From positions 40,909,931 through 40,973,930 of the forward strand of contig NC_132909.1 of NCBI RefSeq assembly GCF_047675955.1: 64,000 nt of DNA, written 5' to 3'. This DNA is from Chlorocebus sabaeus (lineage: Eukaryota > Chordata > Mammalia > Primates > Cercopithecidae). Below the pieces are notes generated by a model. The model saw nothing but the letters and a program-made list of their open reading frames with translations. It ran no database searches and was not told the origin of the DNA. Position numbers and translations under genes: made by a program. Shown here in pieces: positions 45,191-57,688 of the stretch (its first letter is position 1; each line of letters opens with the position of its first letter).

Positions 45191-47189
45191 TAAACAACAA
45201 ACAGCAAGATTATTGCAGAGAATGCTGAGTTGCCAAGACAGGCTGCTGCTATAAAAGATGGGTGTGCACGGGGCTATTGGGCGTGGGTTCTAGTTGGAAG
45301 GAGGAGGGTGGAGTAAACCTCCCCAGGAGGAGTCAGAGCTGAGCCCGGACTGGAGGCTCCTGTCAGTGTGAGGATGTGGTTAGAGTCTCAGTTTCTTTCT
45401 ATGCATGCCCTAAAATCTTTGGAATGTCTGATATGAGAAAGTGTCTATTGCGTGTAGGCACTGGTCCTCACATATATTAGAGAACAGAACTCTTGCCGTG
45501 CCCACAGCCAGGGAAAGGGGGGCAATGTCTATCTACCTCGTGGATCCTAGAGCACCTTGTCCTGCCAGGACACTCACCCTCACCCCCACAAGGTACAGAT
45601 GGTAACCAGGGTGCCGCATACCACCCACTGGTGCACCCCAAAGGATGCTGAGTCCTGTAGGGGCCGTGGGCCTGAATAGTGTTTCCTAGTCACAGAGTCT
45701 TTCTGATTTTCTCACTCACTAGCCCTGTGCCTCAGTTTCTCTCACTGTGGCACAAAATCAACATCCCATTCTGCAGGCTAGGTGACCCAGAGAGGTCACC
45801 ACAGTCCATTAAATGGCTATAGCATATGAAAGTGGAAAGTGAGGGTCCCCCCCTGCTTTAGGTCTTTTGCCCCAGGACAGGTGTTTATCAGGCCAGCTAC
45901 CTGGGGAGGGCCACATCTCCTGCCTTGGGAACATTGTTTCCAAATTGAGGTCAATACAGTTAAGGACTCCCAATGCACTGGGGGAAGCACGGGGGTGGGA
46001 TGGGGTAGAGCAACATCGCATCACAAGAGCCTTGGATGGACCCTGGAGAGTGAGAATCAAATTCAGACTCCTGTCTGAAGCTAACCCCCCGAGGAATTAG
46101 GATTTGGCAATAAGACAACAAGATCTTCTGGTTCTGGACTCTGTAGCTGTACTGGGTAGGGGACTTGTTTCCAACTATGTGCTTTAATTGAACCTAAGGG
46201 ACAGGGCACCCATAAGGGACTCTGAAGCCAAGGGTGAGAGTCCTGCCTTCTGCCTCCCAAACTCTTTCCCCCATAGTAGATATTGGGCGGCAAAGTTTCT
46301 TTACCAAGAAAAAAATATATATCCAGAGACCAGGCAGGCTCATAAATGCTTACCAGGATTATCCAGCCTCATCATCACAACAGTCCTGCTATATTCGTCC
46401 TGTGGGACAGGTGAGGAAACTGAGGTTGGAGGAGGACACCGGGAGCCTGGTCGGGCCACTGGCAGCCCGGAGCCCCAGAGGTACAGGCATTCACTGCCCT
46501 CCCACCTGGTCTCTCTCTCCCGGCCCCAGGAGGCTTCATTCCCAGCTCATTCACTTGTTGGTCACTCAGACTCACTGGGCCTCCAGCCGTACCTGAAGCT
46601 GAGAGTGGCCTGTTCCCAGGGGGCTGGCTTCCTCTTTGTTTGGCAACCAGGAGTGTGGAGCGCAGGTGCCGGCAGCAGCACTGGGAGCGCACAGAGACTT
46701 GTCTGGAGGCTGAAGGTGCAGCCCCTCCGGGACGAGAACGTCTTTGCAAGGTGGGCTTCGCGCACACTCCCCTCCCCTTCTGTGGCCCCGGGGATCCTCC
46801 TAAAAGACCCTCATCATCTCCGGGGACCTTGACCGCCAGCAGCCCCACACTTGCTCCCTCTGCCTGGCGTTGGGTACGCACCTCTAGGAGCAAGGGATCC
46901 CTTAGCCCAGCGGGCTTGACAGCAGGTTGGGGGCAGTGGTGACTCCAGAGAGTCTTCCTGCGTTATGCTGGCCACCGCCGGGCAAGAGCTGGGCTCAACT
47001 GATACCCTACATCCGCCCGCCAGATTCCAGCCTCTGACTTTGGCAAATATGGCCAGGACCTGGGGTCTGGGGCCGGGACTGTGGACACCCCTGGGCAGGG
47101 CTGCCTCCGGGGGTCTCGTACTTGGGTGGGGACCCTGCGGTTCCAGGCGCCACACACACTAGTGCGCCACCTCTGGCTGTGAATTTCGG
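45191..47189. other. Single-copy-looking sequence, increasingly GC-rich
   Basis: No named repeat except a MIR-like 'gtgaggaaactgaggttgg' near 46,410. Long open frames on both strands (46188-46832 plus; 46375-46893 minus) follow from GC content and overlap each other; none shows a domain, and splice or start signals are not convincing. It could flank an unrecognised gene start. Confidence 0.45.
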
Positions 47190-47620
47190 GAAGTGTCGGC
47201 AGCAAAGCCTGGGGGCTGGCCCGTGGGGCACGATCACCCGCCAGTGCCTTTTCCCACCCAGGCGCCCTTTCCAGTCCCCGCGTCGCCTGTAGGGACATCT
47301 CTTCTCCGCCCGCTGGTCCCTCCCCACCCGCAGCTCTTCCGTCCGGCGCGGCTCCGTAGCCGAGGCTCCAAGGCGGGGCTACCCACGACAGCCACTGTCA
47401 GGGACTGCGGGGGCAAATTTCCCAGAGCGGGAAGCCGGCCCCAGCCCGCCCCACGGCAGGGGTGGCTCGGACTCCGAGCCCCCGACACCCTGGCCCTGCC
47501 CGCCCCGCCCGCACTCGCTCGGTCCCTCGGGCTGGGGGACCCGGCCGGCCGGGCGCGACCCAAGGCCACCGCGCGGGGCCTGAGCCCAAACCCCAACCCC
47601 AGATCACAGGAACCCTGCCC
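47190..47620. promoter_or_regulatory. Orphan CpG island
   Basis: Dense CpG (CCGGCGCGGCTCCG near 47,342; GGCCGGCCGGGCGCGACC near 47,541) and GC boxes (CGCCCCGCCC, 47501-47510). No Alu. I do not recognise an exon on either strand. It drops abruptly to AT-rich DNA after 47,690. It may be a promoter for an unknown transcript, perhaps related to the nearby zinc-finger cluster. Confidence 0.6.
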
Positions 47621-47904
47621 TCCAGGCACCAGGATGGGCCCTCCTGGCGGGTGGTTGGGGACCCGGGTGTGTATCTGTGGGAATAATTGGTCAAAAGTAG
47701 CTTTTTGTTTTCCCAAAGGTAAAGCCTCCTTTGTAATTATGTATTTTCTTCTTACTTACTTAAAACGGATAGAATCTCATTATTTAGGTATACCTATGAT
47801 TGTGTCAGTGAATTTGAGTACACTTTTTAAAGTTTTTCTCAGTTTAGTCCTTATGTTTGTTTCTATTTTAAGAAGAATTTTAAATTCTACCTAAAATTAG
47901 TAAA

Positions 47905-48067
47905 GTGAACCCCAAAGTATCTGAGACAGGTCTCAATTTAGAAAGTTTATTTTGCCAAGATTAAAGACACACCCGTGACACACCCTCAGGAGGTCGTGAC
48001 AACGGGGGCCTAAGGTGGTTGGGTCACAGCTTGATTTTATATATTTATACATTTTAGGATTTTATAC
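47905..48067. repeat. LTR-like repeat fragment next to the satellite
   Basis: 'ctgagacaggtctcaatttag...gtttattttgccaag...cctcaggaggtcgtgac' resembles the end of a common primate LTR, family not recalled. It joins the satellite head at about 48,068. Confidence 0.5.
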
Positions 48068-49245
48068 ATTTTAACTCTTAGGCAAATGGAAAAGTTTTTG
48101 GTTCTTCTCTTTATGAAGATCATAAAGAATTGACACTGTCTTGCATATTTTGTAAAGCTTGCAGGTGACAGAGTGTCATCACAGAGCCTAGCACACAGGT
48201 AAGGTTGTGTTTCTCAGAGGCACAACACAACAGCCCTTAGGATGGTTACTCTCCCACATGAACAGAGCTAACCGGTGAGGTCCTCAATTTCACAAGTGGA
48301 TACAGTCCACAGCTGCAATTTTGAATGTCATATGTGAACATCAGGCCAGAGTTGAAATGGCAAAACATTTCTTTTGTTTTGTTTTGTTTTGTTTGTTTTT
48401 GAGATGGAGTTTCACTCTTGTTGCCCAGGCTGGAGTGCAATGGCGCGATCTTGGCTCATGACAACCTTCGCCTTCTGGGTTCAAGCGATTCTCCCGCCTC
48501 AACCTCCCGAGTAACTGGGATCACAGGCATGCACCACCACACCCGGCTAATTTTGTATTTTTAGTAGAGATGGGGTTTCTCCATGTTGGTCAGGCTGGTC
48601 ACAAACTCCCAACCTTAGTTGACCCGCCTGCCTCGGCCTCCCAAAGTGCTGGGATTATAGGCATGAGCCACCACACCCGGCCGAAATGGCAAAATATTTC
48701 TAAACCCAGCTCATAGGCAGTTAAGTAATCTGTTATCTGGACTAAGCCAACTGGAGACATGTTGACTCCCATACCTGGACTTAGGGCCACAGGTACAATT
48801 ATGGGTCCATATGGGCATAAAAGTCTCAGGCCAGATCATGACTCTTATGTATGCAGTATAAGGCCTTGAAGTAGTACAGAGAATGTCCTAATAGACCTCA
48901 GCATACAGGTGAGATTGTGACATCATATCTACACCCAGCCAACACTAACGATTGCCATCATTCCACATGAACACAGCCCACTGTTGAGATTCTGAATTTC
49001 CACACCAAAAAACATTTCAAAAGTTGGAAAATTGACTTTCATCCTTGAATCCAGTTCGCAGGTGAGTTGGTGACTCTCAGACCAAGATTCAGGACACCTG
49101 AAACCTAAGAGACTTTGACTCCACTAAGGAGACCCAGTGTGCAGGACAGATAGAAGCTCTCATGCAGAAATAGAGTCCACGGTTGAGATTGTGACTCCTG
49201 GACATGTGCAGGATTGTTCCTCTCATTCATGGACCTTCCTGCAGC
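48068..49245 (+). repeat. Composite satellite, head block copy A
   Basis: An ordered series of landmarks: 'cttaggcaaatgg', 'cataaagaatt', 'gcacacaggt', 'cacatgaacag', 'cttagggccac', 'cagtataaggcc', 'ccacatgaacac', 'tgactccactaag', 'ccttcctgcagctgtgattgtgac'. The same order recurs in copies B and C. Internally it is made of diverged units related to the about 72-bp tail unit. An Alu (48,373-48,682) interrupts it. No coding. Confidence 0.82.
48373..48682 (-). repeat. Alu in satellite head A
   Basis: GAAATGGCAAAA(C/T)ATTTCT on both sides, taken from the satellite. Confidence 0.95.
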
Positions 49246-51558
49246 TGTGATTGTGACATATGCCTTTGTCCAGCACTTGAGTGATTTGACTCTCCTGCCT
49301 GGGCTCAGCCCACAGATAGGATTGTGACACATTGCTGAACCCAGGACCTAGATGATGGCAATCTATTCTCCTGACTTGGCGCTGCCCATAGGCAGCACTA
49401 TGACATACCACTGCACCCAATATCCAGGTTATGTGGCTCTCCTGCTTGTGCCTTACATGGGTGATTGTGACATATTGCTGAGTGTAACACCCAGGTGATG
49501 TAACTCTCTTGCCTAGGCCTTGCCTACAGACAGTATTCTGACATATCACTGTGCCCATTACATCGGTGATGTGACTCTCCTTTCCTGCCTAGTTCCTGCT
49601 TACAGAGGGTATTGAAGCAGACTGCCAGGTCCAGCACCTAGATAATGTGATTCCTCTCTTTTTTCTAGGTTTTGCCCACAGGGGACATTGTGACGTATCA
49701 TTGGGCCCAACACCAAGGTTATGTTACTCTCTTTCCTTGGTTCTGCTCTCAAAAACATTGGAAACACTGCTGATCCCAGCACGAAGAAGATGTGAGTCTT
49801 CTGCCTGGACCCTGTTAACAAGGGGCATTGTGACATATCTCTGGGCCCATCAACTATTTGACGTGACTCTTCTCTTTTTCCTAGACTTTCTCCATAGAAG
49901 AGATTGTGGCATCCCTCTGGTCCCAGCACCTAGGTAATGTGACTTTTTTCTTTTGCTTGAACCATGCCCACAGAGGAGAGAGTGACTTATTACTAAGCCC
50001 AGCACACATGATGTAATCCTTCTGCCTGGTCTTTGCTCACAGGAATAATTTTGACATATTTCTGAGTTCATCACATGGTTGACGACTGATGTGGTCATTC
50101 TTTTTTTCAGCCCTGTCCACAGTAGAGATTGCTACATATTGCTTGAGCCAGCTCCCACGTGATGTGACTCTTTTGTTATGCCTGCGTGCTCCCCACTGGG
50201 GTTATCCTTACATATGGCTGGGCCCTGGACCTAGTTTATGTAATTTTTCTTTTCTTACTGAGCCCTACTCACCTGAAGGCATTGTGACATATCTCTGAGC
50301 TCATCACCTAGGTGATGTGACTCTCCTACCTGAGCCCGCTCCTCAGGGGGTATTGTTACATATTTTCAGACCAAGCAACTAGGTGATATGACTCTTCTCT
50401 ACTACTTGCACTCTGCCCAGTAAGAAATTGATTTATCACTGGGCCCAGCACCTAGGTTATGTGACTCTCCTCTTCTGCCTTGGCTATACATACATTGCTA
50501 TTGTGACATGTGTCTGGGTGCAATGTCTAAGTTATGTGATTCTCCTGTATGGGCTCTGCCCCCAGGGACATTATTACCTATCATGTCGTTAGTTACCTAA
50601 GTGATGTGACTCACATTTTCTGCCCGGTCCCTGCCAGAAAGAGTAATAGTGACTTATCACTGGACCCAGCACCTCAGTGATGTGACTCTCCTCTTTTACC
50701 TGGACCTTGCAAATTTTTGGTATTGTGACATATTGCTGGGTCCAACACCTAGGAGATAAGAGACTTTTACCTTGACCCTGACTAGAAGGGGTTTATTGTG
50801 TTTTCTCTGCATCTATCATGTAGGGGTTATGTCTTTTTTCTGCCTGTTCCCTGACCTCAGGGAAGATTGTGACTGGGTCTGGCAACCAGGTCATGTGTCT
50901 CTCCAGCCTGGGCTTAGTCCACTGGGAAGCACTGTGACATATTGCTGGTCCCAAAAACTAGATCATGTGATTCTCCTGCCTAGTCTTTGCTTTCAAGGAA
51001 GATTGCAACATATTCCTGCCCCAGCACCCAGGTGATATAACAATACTCCTTGGACTTTTCCCTCAGGAGTTATTGTGACACATTGCTGGACTCAGCACAT
51101 AGGTGATATGACTCTCCTTCACTGTTTAGACTCTGCCCAAGGAAGGATTGTGACGTATTACTAGTCCTAGCACCTAGATGATGTGATTCTCCTCTTATGT
51201 TTGGGCCCTGCCTACATTGTGTATTGTGACATATGTCTGGGTCCACCACATAGTTGATGTGACTCTTCTGCATGGGTTCTATTTACAGGGGTATTATGAA
51301 ATATTTTTTCATCCATCCCCTCGGTGATGTGCCTCTTCTCTTCTGCCCAGGCCCTGCCAAAAAAAAGGGGGATTGTAACGAATCACTGGACCCAGAACCT
51401 AGGTGAGGTGACACTCCTATTTTGCCTGGGCCCTGAATATTTGGGTATTGTGTCACATCACTGGACTCAACACACAGGGGATGGGAGACACATGCATGGA
51501 CCCTGCTCACAGAAGGCCTTGTGACATCTCTCTGCATCCATTACCTGAGAGATGTGAC

Positions 51559-51597
<39 letters not shown>

Positions 51598-52149
51598 AGA
51601 CGGAGTCTGGCTCTGTCGCCCAGGCGGGAGTGCAGTGGCCGGATCTCAGCTCACTGCAAGCTCCGCCTCCCGGGTTTACGCCATTCTCCTGCCTCAGCCT
51701 CCCGAGTAGCTGGGACTACAGGCGCCCGCCACCTCGCCCGGCTAGTTTTTTTGTAGTTTTAGTAGAGACGGGGTTTCACCGTGTTAGCCAGGATGGTCTC
51801 GATCTTCTGACCTCGTGATCCGCCCGTCTCGGCCTCCCAAAGTGCTGGGATTACAGGCTTGAGCCACCGCGCCCGGCCATGACTGTCTTCTTTTACCTGC
51901 ACTCTGCTTATAGATAGAAGGTTGTAACATATTGCTGGGCCTACCGACCAGATGATGTGTTTCTTTTGCCTGAACCTTGCCCACAGGGAATATCACTGGA
52001 CTCAGCACCCAGGTGATGTTCCTCTCCTGCCTGGTCCATTCCATCAGGGAATATTGTACAAATCTCTGGCCAAGCACCCAGGTGATGTGACTCTCCTGCT
52101 CACTACCTACTCACAGGTTACATGTCCCATCTCACAGGTGAGATGATGA
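49246..52149 (+). repeat. Composite satellite, tail A: about 72-bp tandem units
   Basis: About 35 diverged units (67-76 bases) following the scheme: GTGACTCTCCTGCCTG, 'ggccctgcccaca', 'ggtattgtgacatat', 'cactgggcccagca', CCTAGGTGAT. An AluY interrupts at 51,566-51,878. The units' centre is the palindrome CACCTAGGTG or CACCCAGGTG. Consecutive units differ by 15-30%, so this is an old, non-homogenised array. Possible match to a named primate satellite (SATR class) not verified. Confidence 0.85.
51566..51878 (-). repeat. AluY, Old World monkey type, in satellite
   Basis: ATG(TG)ACTGTCTTCTTTT flanks. Ends GGCTTGAGCCACCGCG; near-consensus. Confidence 0.96.
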
Positions 52150-52497
52150 CTCTCATATCTTAAACCAGACAGTAGTTGATATGCTGTCTCTCATAGCTAG
52201 GCTTAGGAAAATGGATAAGATTCTGGGTCTCCTATCTTTATGAAGGTCAGAGTGGATTACCACACTCTCATCTATGGTATAAAGCCTTTGGATTGTACAC
52301 AGTGTGCCATCACAGAGCCCAGCACACAGGTGAGATTGACTTCCATGTATGGACAACCAAGCACCTGTTAAAATTGTGACCCTCACAGATGGACAGACCC
52401 CAGTTGTGAATCTCACACATGGATGCAGTCCACAGTTGGAATTGTGACTGTCATAAGTGACCATCCATCCAGATTTGGGATTGTAAAACTGGTTGGT

Positions 52498-52710
52498 CTT
52501 TTTTTTTTCTTTTGAGATGGAGTCTTGCTCTGTCACCCAGGCTGGAGTGCAGGAGAGCAGTGGCACTATCTCTGCTCACTGCAAGCTCCTTTAGTAAGGA
52601 CGGGGTTTCACTGTATTAGCCAGGATGGTCTCCATCTCCTGACCTTGTGATCCGCCCACCTCCGTCTCCCAAAGTGCTGGGATTACCGGCATGAGCCACC
52701 GCATCTGGCG
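52498..52710 (-). repeat. Alu with large internal deletion
   Basis: The right arm breaks off after 'gcaagctcc' and jumps to 'tttagtaaggacggggtttcac'. An 'aggagagc' insertion is seen in the right arm. Confidence 0.9.
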
Positions 52711-52722
52711 ATAGCAAAATAT

Positions 52723-53025
52723 TTTTTTTTTTTTTTTTTTTTTGAGATGGAGTCTCGGTCTGTCGCCCAGGCTGGAGTACAGTGGCACTATCTGGGCTCA
52801 CTGCAAGCTCTGCCTCCCAGGTTCGTGCCATTCTTCTGCCTCAGCCTCCGGAGCAGCTGGGACTACAGGCGCCCGCCACCTCGCCTGGCTAATTTTTTGT
52901 ATTTTTTAGTAGAGACGGGGTTTCACCATGTTAGCCAGGATGGTCTCGATCTCCTGACCTCGTGATCCGCCCGTCTCGGCCTCCCAAAGTGCTGGGATTA
53001 CAGGCTTGAGCCACCGCGCCTGGCC
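52723..53025 (-). repeat. AluY in satellite head B
   Basis: AGCAAAA(T/C)ATTTT on both sides; ends GGCTTGAGCCACCGCGCC. Confidence 0.95.
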
Positions 53026-53339
53026 AGCAAAACATTTTCAAATGCAGCTCATAGGAAAGTGAGGGCTCTCCTATCTGAACCCAGAAAATCGGAGAGATGT
53101 TGACTGTCATACCTGGGCTTTGGGACACGGATACAATCACAGGTTTATACCAGCATGAAAATCTCAGGCTGGATTGCGGCTCTCATGCAAACCATATAAA
53201 GCCCTAGGATAGTACAGAGAGTGTCCTAAAAGGGCCAAGCATACAGGTGAAATTATGCCACTCCTGTGCACACCCTGACAACAGTGAACATTGTCATTTT
53301 ACCACGTGAACCCAGTCAACTTTTGAGACTCTGAACCTC

Positions 53340-53360
53340 GGCCGGGCGCGGTGGCTCAAG
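53340..53360 (+). repeat. 21-base Alu 5' head remnant
   Basis: Exactly the first 21 bases of a monkey-type AluY (GGCCGGGCGCGG, then tggctcaag) embedded in satellite head B. Copies A and C have about 15-20 bases of satellite text here that are missing in B. Confidence 0.85.
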
Positions 53361-53640
53361 TTGAAAAATTGAATCACATACAAGGATCTGGTCCACAGGC
53401 AGGTTGGTGACTCTCAGACCAAGCATACCTGTGAGCCTCTGACTCCACTAAGGGAACACAGTTCATGGGAGGGATTGAGGATTTAATCCACAGATCCAGT
53501 TCACCTTTGAGATGGTGACTCATGTAATGAGACACAACATGCAGTAGGTATTGACTCTCGTACCTTGAACCAGGACATGTGTGGGATCGTTAATCTCATT
53601 CTTAGACCTTCTTGGATGTGTGATTGTATCATACAGCTCT

Positions 53641-54589
53641 TCCCAGCACCTGAGTGATCTGACCCTTCTGCCTAGGTCCTACAATGTGGCATATCACTGA
53701 ACCCAGCATCTAGGTGTTGTGAGCTTATACTTTTGCCTTAGCACTTTTCACAGAGGGCATTGTGACATTTCGCTGGCCCTAGAACCCAGGGGAAGTGACT
53801 TTCCTTTTCTTGGTCTCTGCCCAAGGATAGATTGTGATATGTCACTGGGCTCAACACCTAGGTGATGTGACTTTCCTCTCCTGCCTGGACCAAACACTTT
53901 TGTGATGCAAATCTGTTTGGGCCCTGCCTACAGAGGTATTATAACATGTCTGTTCATTCATCACCTAGGTAACATGACTCTTCTCTTCTGCTTGGGCCCT
54001 GACAAAATGGGGGAATATGACACATCACTAAACCCGACACCTAAGTGATGCTACTCTTCTGTTTTCCCTGGGCCCTGCATATCTTGGGTATTGTTACATA
54101 CGGCTGGGCATCATTCCTTTAGGATGGGAGGCTCCTACATGTGCCCTGCCCATGAGGAGCCTTGTAAAATGTCTCTTCCTCCATCACCTAACAGATGTGA
54201 CTCTCCTCTTTTGCCTGCATCCTGCCCACAGAAAACATTGTAATATATTGCCGGACCCAGACACCAGATGATGTGTCTCTCCTGCCAAGGCTATGCCCAC
54301 AGAGAGCATTTTGACATATCACTGGGCTCAGCACCCAGGTGAAATGACTCTGCTGCCTGTACTCTGCTTTCAGAGGGGATTGCAATATATCTGTGGCTGA
54401 GCACCTGGGTGATATGACTTCTGTCTGGTTTCTGACCTCAGGAAAGATTGTGACATATCTTTGCCAAAAACCTACGTGATGTGAATATGCTGCTCACTTC
54501 CTACCCACAGGTAGAATTGTGACATATATTTTGTTCAGCTCACAGGTTCATTAATTGCTCTTCTACCTCAAACCATCCAATAGAAGAGA
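53641..54589 (+). repeat. Composite satellite, tail B
   Basis: About 13 units of the 72-bp type between head B and head C, with one exact CACCTAGGTG at 53855-53864. Confidence 0.83.
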
Positions 54590-55520
54590 TACTGTCTCCC
54601 ATAACTAGACTTAGGAAAATGAGAGAGATTGTGGGTCTTCTCTATGTATTAAGGTCGTAAAGAATTACTATTCTTTTACATATTTTATAAAGCCCTTGAG
54701 TGGTACAGAAAGTGTCATTACAGAGCACACTAAACAACCACCAACTGTTAAGACTGTCACCCTGACAGATGGACAAAGCCCATTGGGGAGGTCCTGAATT
54801 TCACACATTGACACAGCCCACAGTTTGGATTGTGACTGTCATATGTGAACATCCAGCTACAGTTGGGATGGTGACTCATTTCTAATTCTGGCAAGTTAGA
54901 TCCTTTCTACCTGGACCTATTCAATGGAGAGATGTTGACTCTTATTCCTGGGTTTGGGGCCACGGGTAGGATCATGAGTCTGTAGATGCACAAAGGTCTC
55001 AGAGCATACTGTGACTTTAATGTGTGTATATATGTGTATATATATACACATACACGTTATATATATAAAATATATGTATATATAATATATACACACACAC
55101 ACACACACACACACGGGGTGTCCTAGCAGAGCATGGCACAGAGATGAGATTATGACACTCATGTATATATACCCAGCTGGCAGTAAATATTGTCATTCTT
55201 CCACATGAACACAGCTGACTGTTGAGGTTCTGAATCTCACATCCAAAGAAAGTTGAAGTTGGAAAATTGATTCATATATGGATTTGGTTTGCTGGTGGGT
55301 TGGTGACTCTAAGACCAAGATCCAGCATATCTGTAAGGCTTTGACTCCACTAAAGGGACACAGTCTGTGGGAGGGATTGAGGCTCTTACAGATGGATTCA
55401 GCAAACTGTTGAGATTGTGAGTTGTATACTTAGACCCAACATACAGGAGGTGGTACCTCTTATACCTAGAACCAAGACATGTTCAGGATGGTTAATCTCA
55501 TCTCTGGACTTCCCTGCAGC
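54590..55520 (+). repeat. Composite satellite, head block copy C
   Basis: Third copy of the landmark order, without Alu. It carries a TA/CA microsatellite (55,020-55,114) where copies A and B have 'atgtatgcagtataaggcc'-type text. Confidence 0.82.
55020..55114. repeat. (TG)(TA)n...(CA)n microsatellite in head C
   Basis: Alternating TATA/ATAC tracts ending in (AC)12. Grown from the short 'tgtatg...tata' of the satellite unit. Confidence 0.92.
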
Positions 55521-56004
55521 TGTGATTGTGACATGTACCTCAGCCTAGCACTTGAGAAATTTTATGCTTCTGCCTGGGCTCAGCCCACAGACCGGGTAGT
55601 GACATCTTGCTGCACCCAGCACTTAGTCAATGTCTTGGTTCTGCCCATAGAGACAACTTTGACATATTGTGGCTCCTCGCACTTAGGTTATGTGACTCTC
55701 CTGCCTGTGTTTTGCCCACATGGGCCGTTTTGACATATTGCTGAGTTCAGCACACAGGTGATGTAATCCTCCACCCTGTCCTCTGCCTACAGAAGACATT
55801 GTAACATACCGTTTGGTCCCTCACATGGGTGATATTACTCTCTGGCTCGCCCTTCTTTCAAGGGATATTGGGACATACTGCCGTACCCAGCACCTAGGTT
55901 ATGTAAATTTTTATACTGCTTTGGCTGTGCCCAGTGAGGGGTTATGAAGTACCTCTGGGCCCAGCACCGAGGTGATTTGACTCTTCTTTTTCTTTCTTTC
56001 TTTC
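55521..56004 (+). repeat. Composite satellite, tail C
   Basis: About 6-7 units, cut off at the reverse Alu. No satellite continues beyond that Alu. Confidence 0.82.
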
Positions 56005-56302
56005 TTTTTTTTTTTTTTTAAGACAGAGTCTCACTCTGTTGCCTAGGCTGGAATGCAGTGGCATGATCTTGGCTCACTGCAGCTTCTGCTTCCCGGGTTC
56101 AAGCGATTCTCTTGCCTCACCCTTGTGAGAAGCTGGGATTACAGGTACCTGCCACCATGCCTGGCTAATTTTTGTATTTTTAGTAGAGACAGGGCTTCAC
56201 CATGTTGGCCAAGCTGGTCTTGAACTCCTGACCTCAGGTGATCCACTTGTCTTGGCCTCCCAAAGTGCTAGGATTACAAGTGTGAGTCACCATGCCAGGC
56301 CA
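56005..56302 (-). repeat. Alu at satellite edge
   Basis: (TTTC)n tail merges into the satellite text 'gactcttcttttt'. No matching target copy to the right, so a deletion or rearrangement joined the Alu to non-satellite DNA. Confidence 0.9.
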
Positions 56303-57361
56303 GGTGAGAAAGCATCAGTATGACAAGGGCCATTTATAACTCTTGAGTTCTTAACAAAAGATGATATCTGCAAAATTGTTCTATTTAAGAAAACATTGAG
56401 CAAGCTTATGCTGCATTTCGACACAAAGAGCACAACAACAATATAATCCACAACAGTAAAGCAAAGTAAGTAAAATTATCCCACGTAAACTAAATAAGGG
56501 CAAGTGTTGGAACGAAGCTGTTATGGGTTTGCTACCTGATTCCAATATGTGTTCAGAATTAGAATACTGATCCGGATTTTTTTTTTTTTTTTTTGAGATG
56601 GAGTCTCACTCTGTTGGCCAGGCTGGAGTGCAGTGGTGCAATCTCGGCTCACTGCAACTCCACCTCCTGGGTTCAAGTGATTCTCCTGCCTCAGCCTCCC
56701 GAGTAGCTGGGATTACAGTCATGTGCCACCACGCCTGACTAATTTTTGTAGTTTTAGTAGAGACAGAGTTTCACCATGTTTGCCAGGCTGGTCTCGGACT
56801 CCTGACCTTGTGATCCACTTGCCTTGGCCTACCAAAGTGCTGGGATTACAGGCATGAGCACCTGGCCCCTGATCCAGAATTTTAGATTACCTATCTCTCT
56901 TGGTTCTTTCGAGCTGCAGTCAGAGATCAGTGGTGTGTTCACAGGAATAAGCAGAATTAGTCTAAATAGCAGGGAAAATACTCAAAAACAACAAATGAGA
57001 CTAGTGTCTAATAACAGGTGTACCATAGTTCTTGAAATATAATTTTTTTCTCTCTCCAGTCTTCCATTTCTACTAAAGACAAATCATGGTAAAACTGATT
57101 TTCTTGCATAAAAAGCTTTAGTATTATATTTGGCCTGATTATTTGTATAAAATGCAGCAAAAGTAATTATTTTTCACATAGGTTTTTAAAATTGACTTTG
57201 ATGTAACTACGTTCCATTAAAGGACTATCAGAAAAGACTTTTTAAAAGCCAAGCCCAGCCATGGGTTTGTACCATCAAATACCTATGAGTTGGGTGAATT
57301 TCTCTCTTCTTGGGGTCCCAAGATAACTTCGGGCTCCTGGTTCTGTCAGAAAGAGACATTC
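56303..57361. other. Unassigned, possibly ERV-derived, with one Alu
   Basis: Text around 57,050-57,360 looks like a repeat I cannot name. No coding. Confidence 0.4.
56577..56868 (-). repeat. Alu
   Basis: CTGATCC(G/A)GA(A)TTT on both sides. Confidence 0.94.
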
Positions 57362-57363
57362 CT

Positions 57364-57640
57364 GGCCAGGCATGGTGGCTCACACTTGTAATCCCAAGCA
57401 CTATGGGAGACCAAGGTGAGTGGATCACCTGAGGTCAGGAGTTCGAGACCAGCCTGGTTAACGTGGTGAAAACTCATCTTGACATGAAATACTAATATTA
57501 GCTGAGTGTGCTGGCGTGCACCTGTAGTTTCAGTTACTCAGGCAGCTGGGGTGGGAGGATCACTGGAACCTGGGAAGCAGAGGTTGCAGTGAGTTGAAAA
57601 CACACCATTGTACCCAGGTTGGGTGATGGAAACTCTGTCT
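57364..57640 (+). repeat. Alu
   Basis: Diverged copy whose A tail became the long GA-rich microsatellite; ACATTC lies on both outer sides. Confidence 0.9.
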
Positions 57641-57654
57641 GAAAAGGAAGGAAG

Positions 57655-57688
<34 letters not shown>

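Larger units (their letters stand above)
52150..53640 (+). repeat. Composite satellite, head block copy B
   Basis: Repeats the landmark order of copy A, starting slightly earlier ('cataaccagacag...ctaggcttaggaaaatgga'). It is interrupted by two reverse Alus (52,498-53,025) and carries a 21-base Alu remnant at 53,340. Confidence 0.82.

Noticed and set aside
46188..47894. Long overlapping open frames (up to 233 codons) on both strands in GC-rich DNA
   Set aside because: GC-rich DNA has few stops. Frames overlap on both strands, show no domain, and one runs across the CpG island into AT-rich text without change in style.
49246..51550. Regularly spaced repeat resembling a CRISPR array
   Set aside because: Primate genomic context, units are fully tandem with no unique spacers, and divergence is spread over the whole unit.
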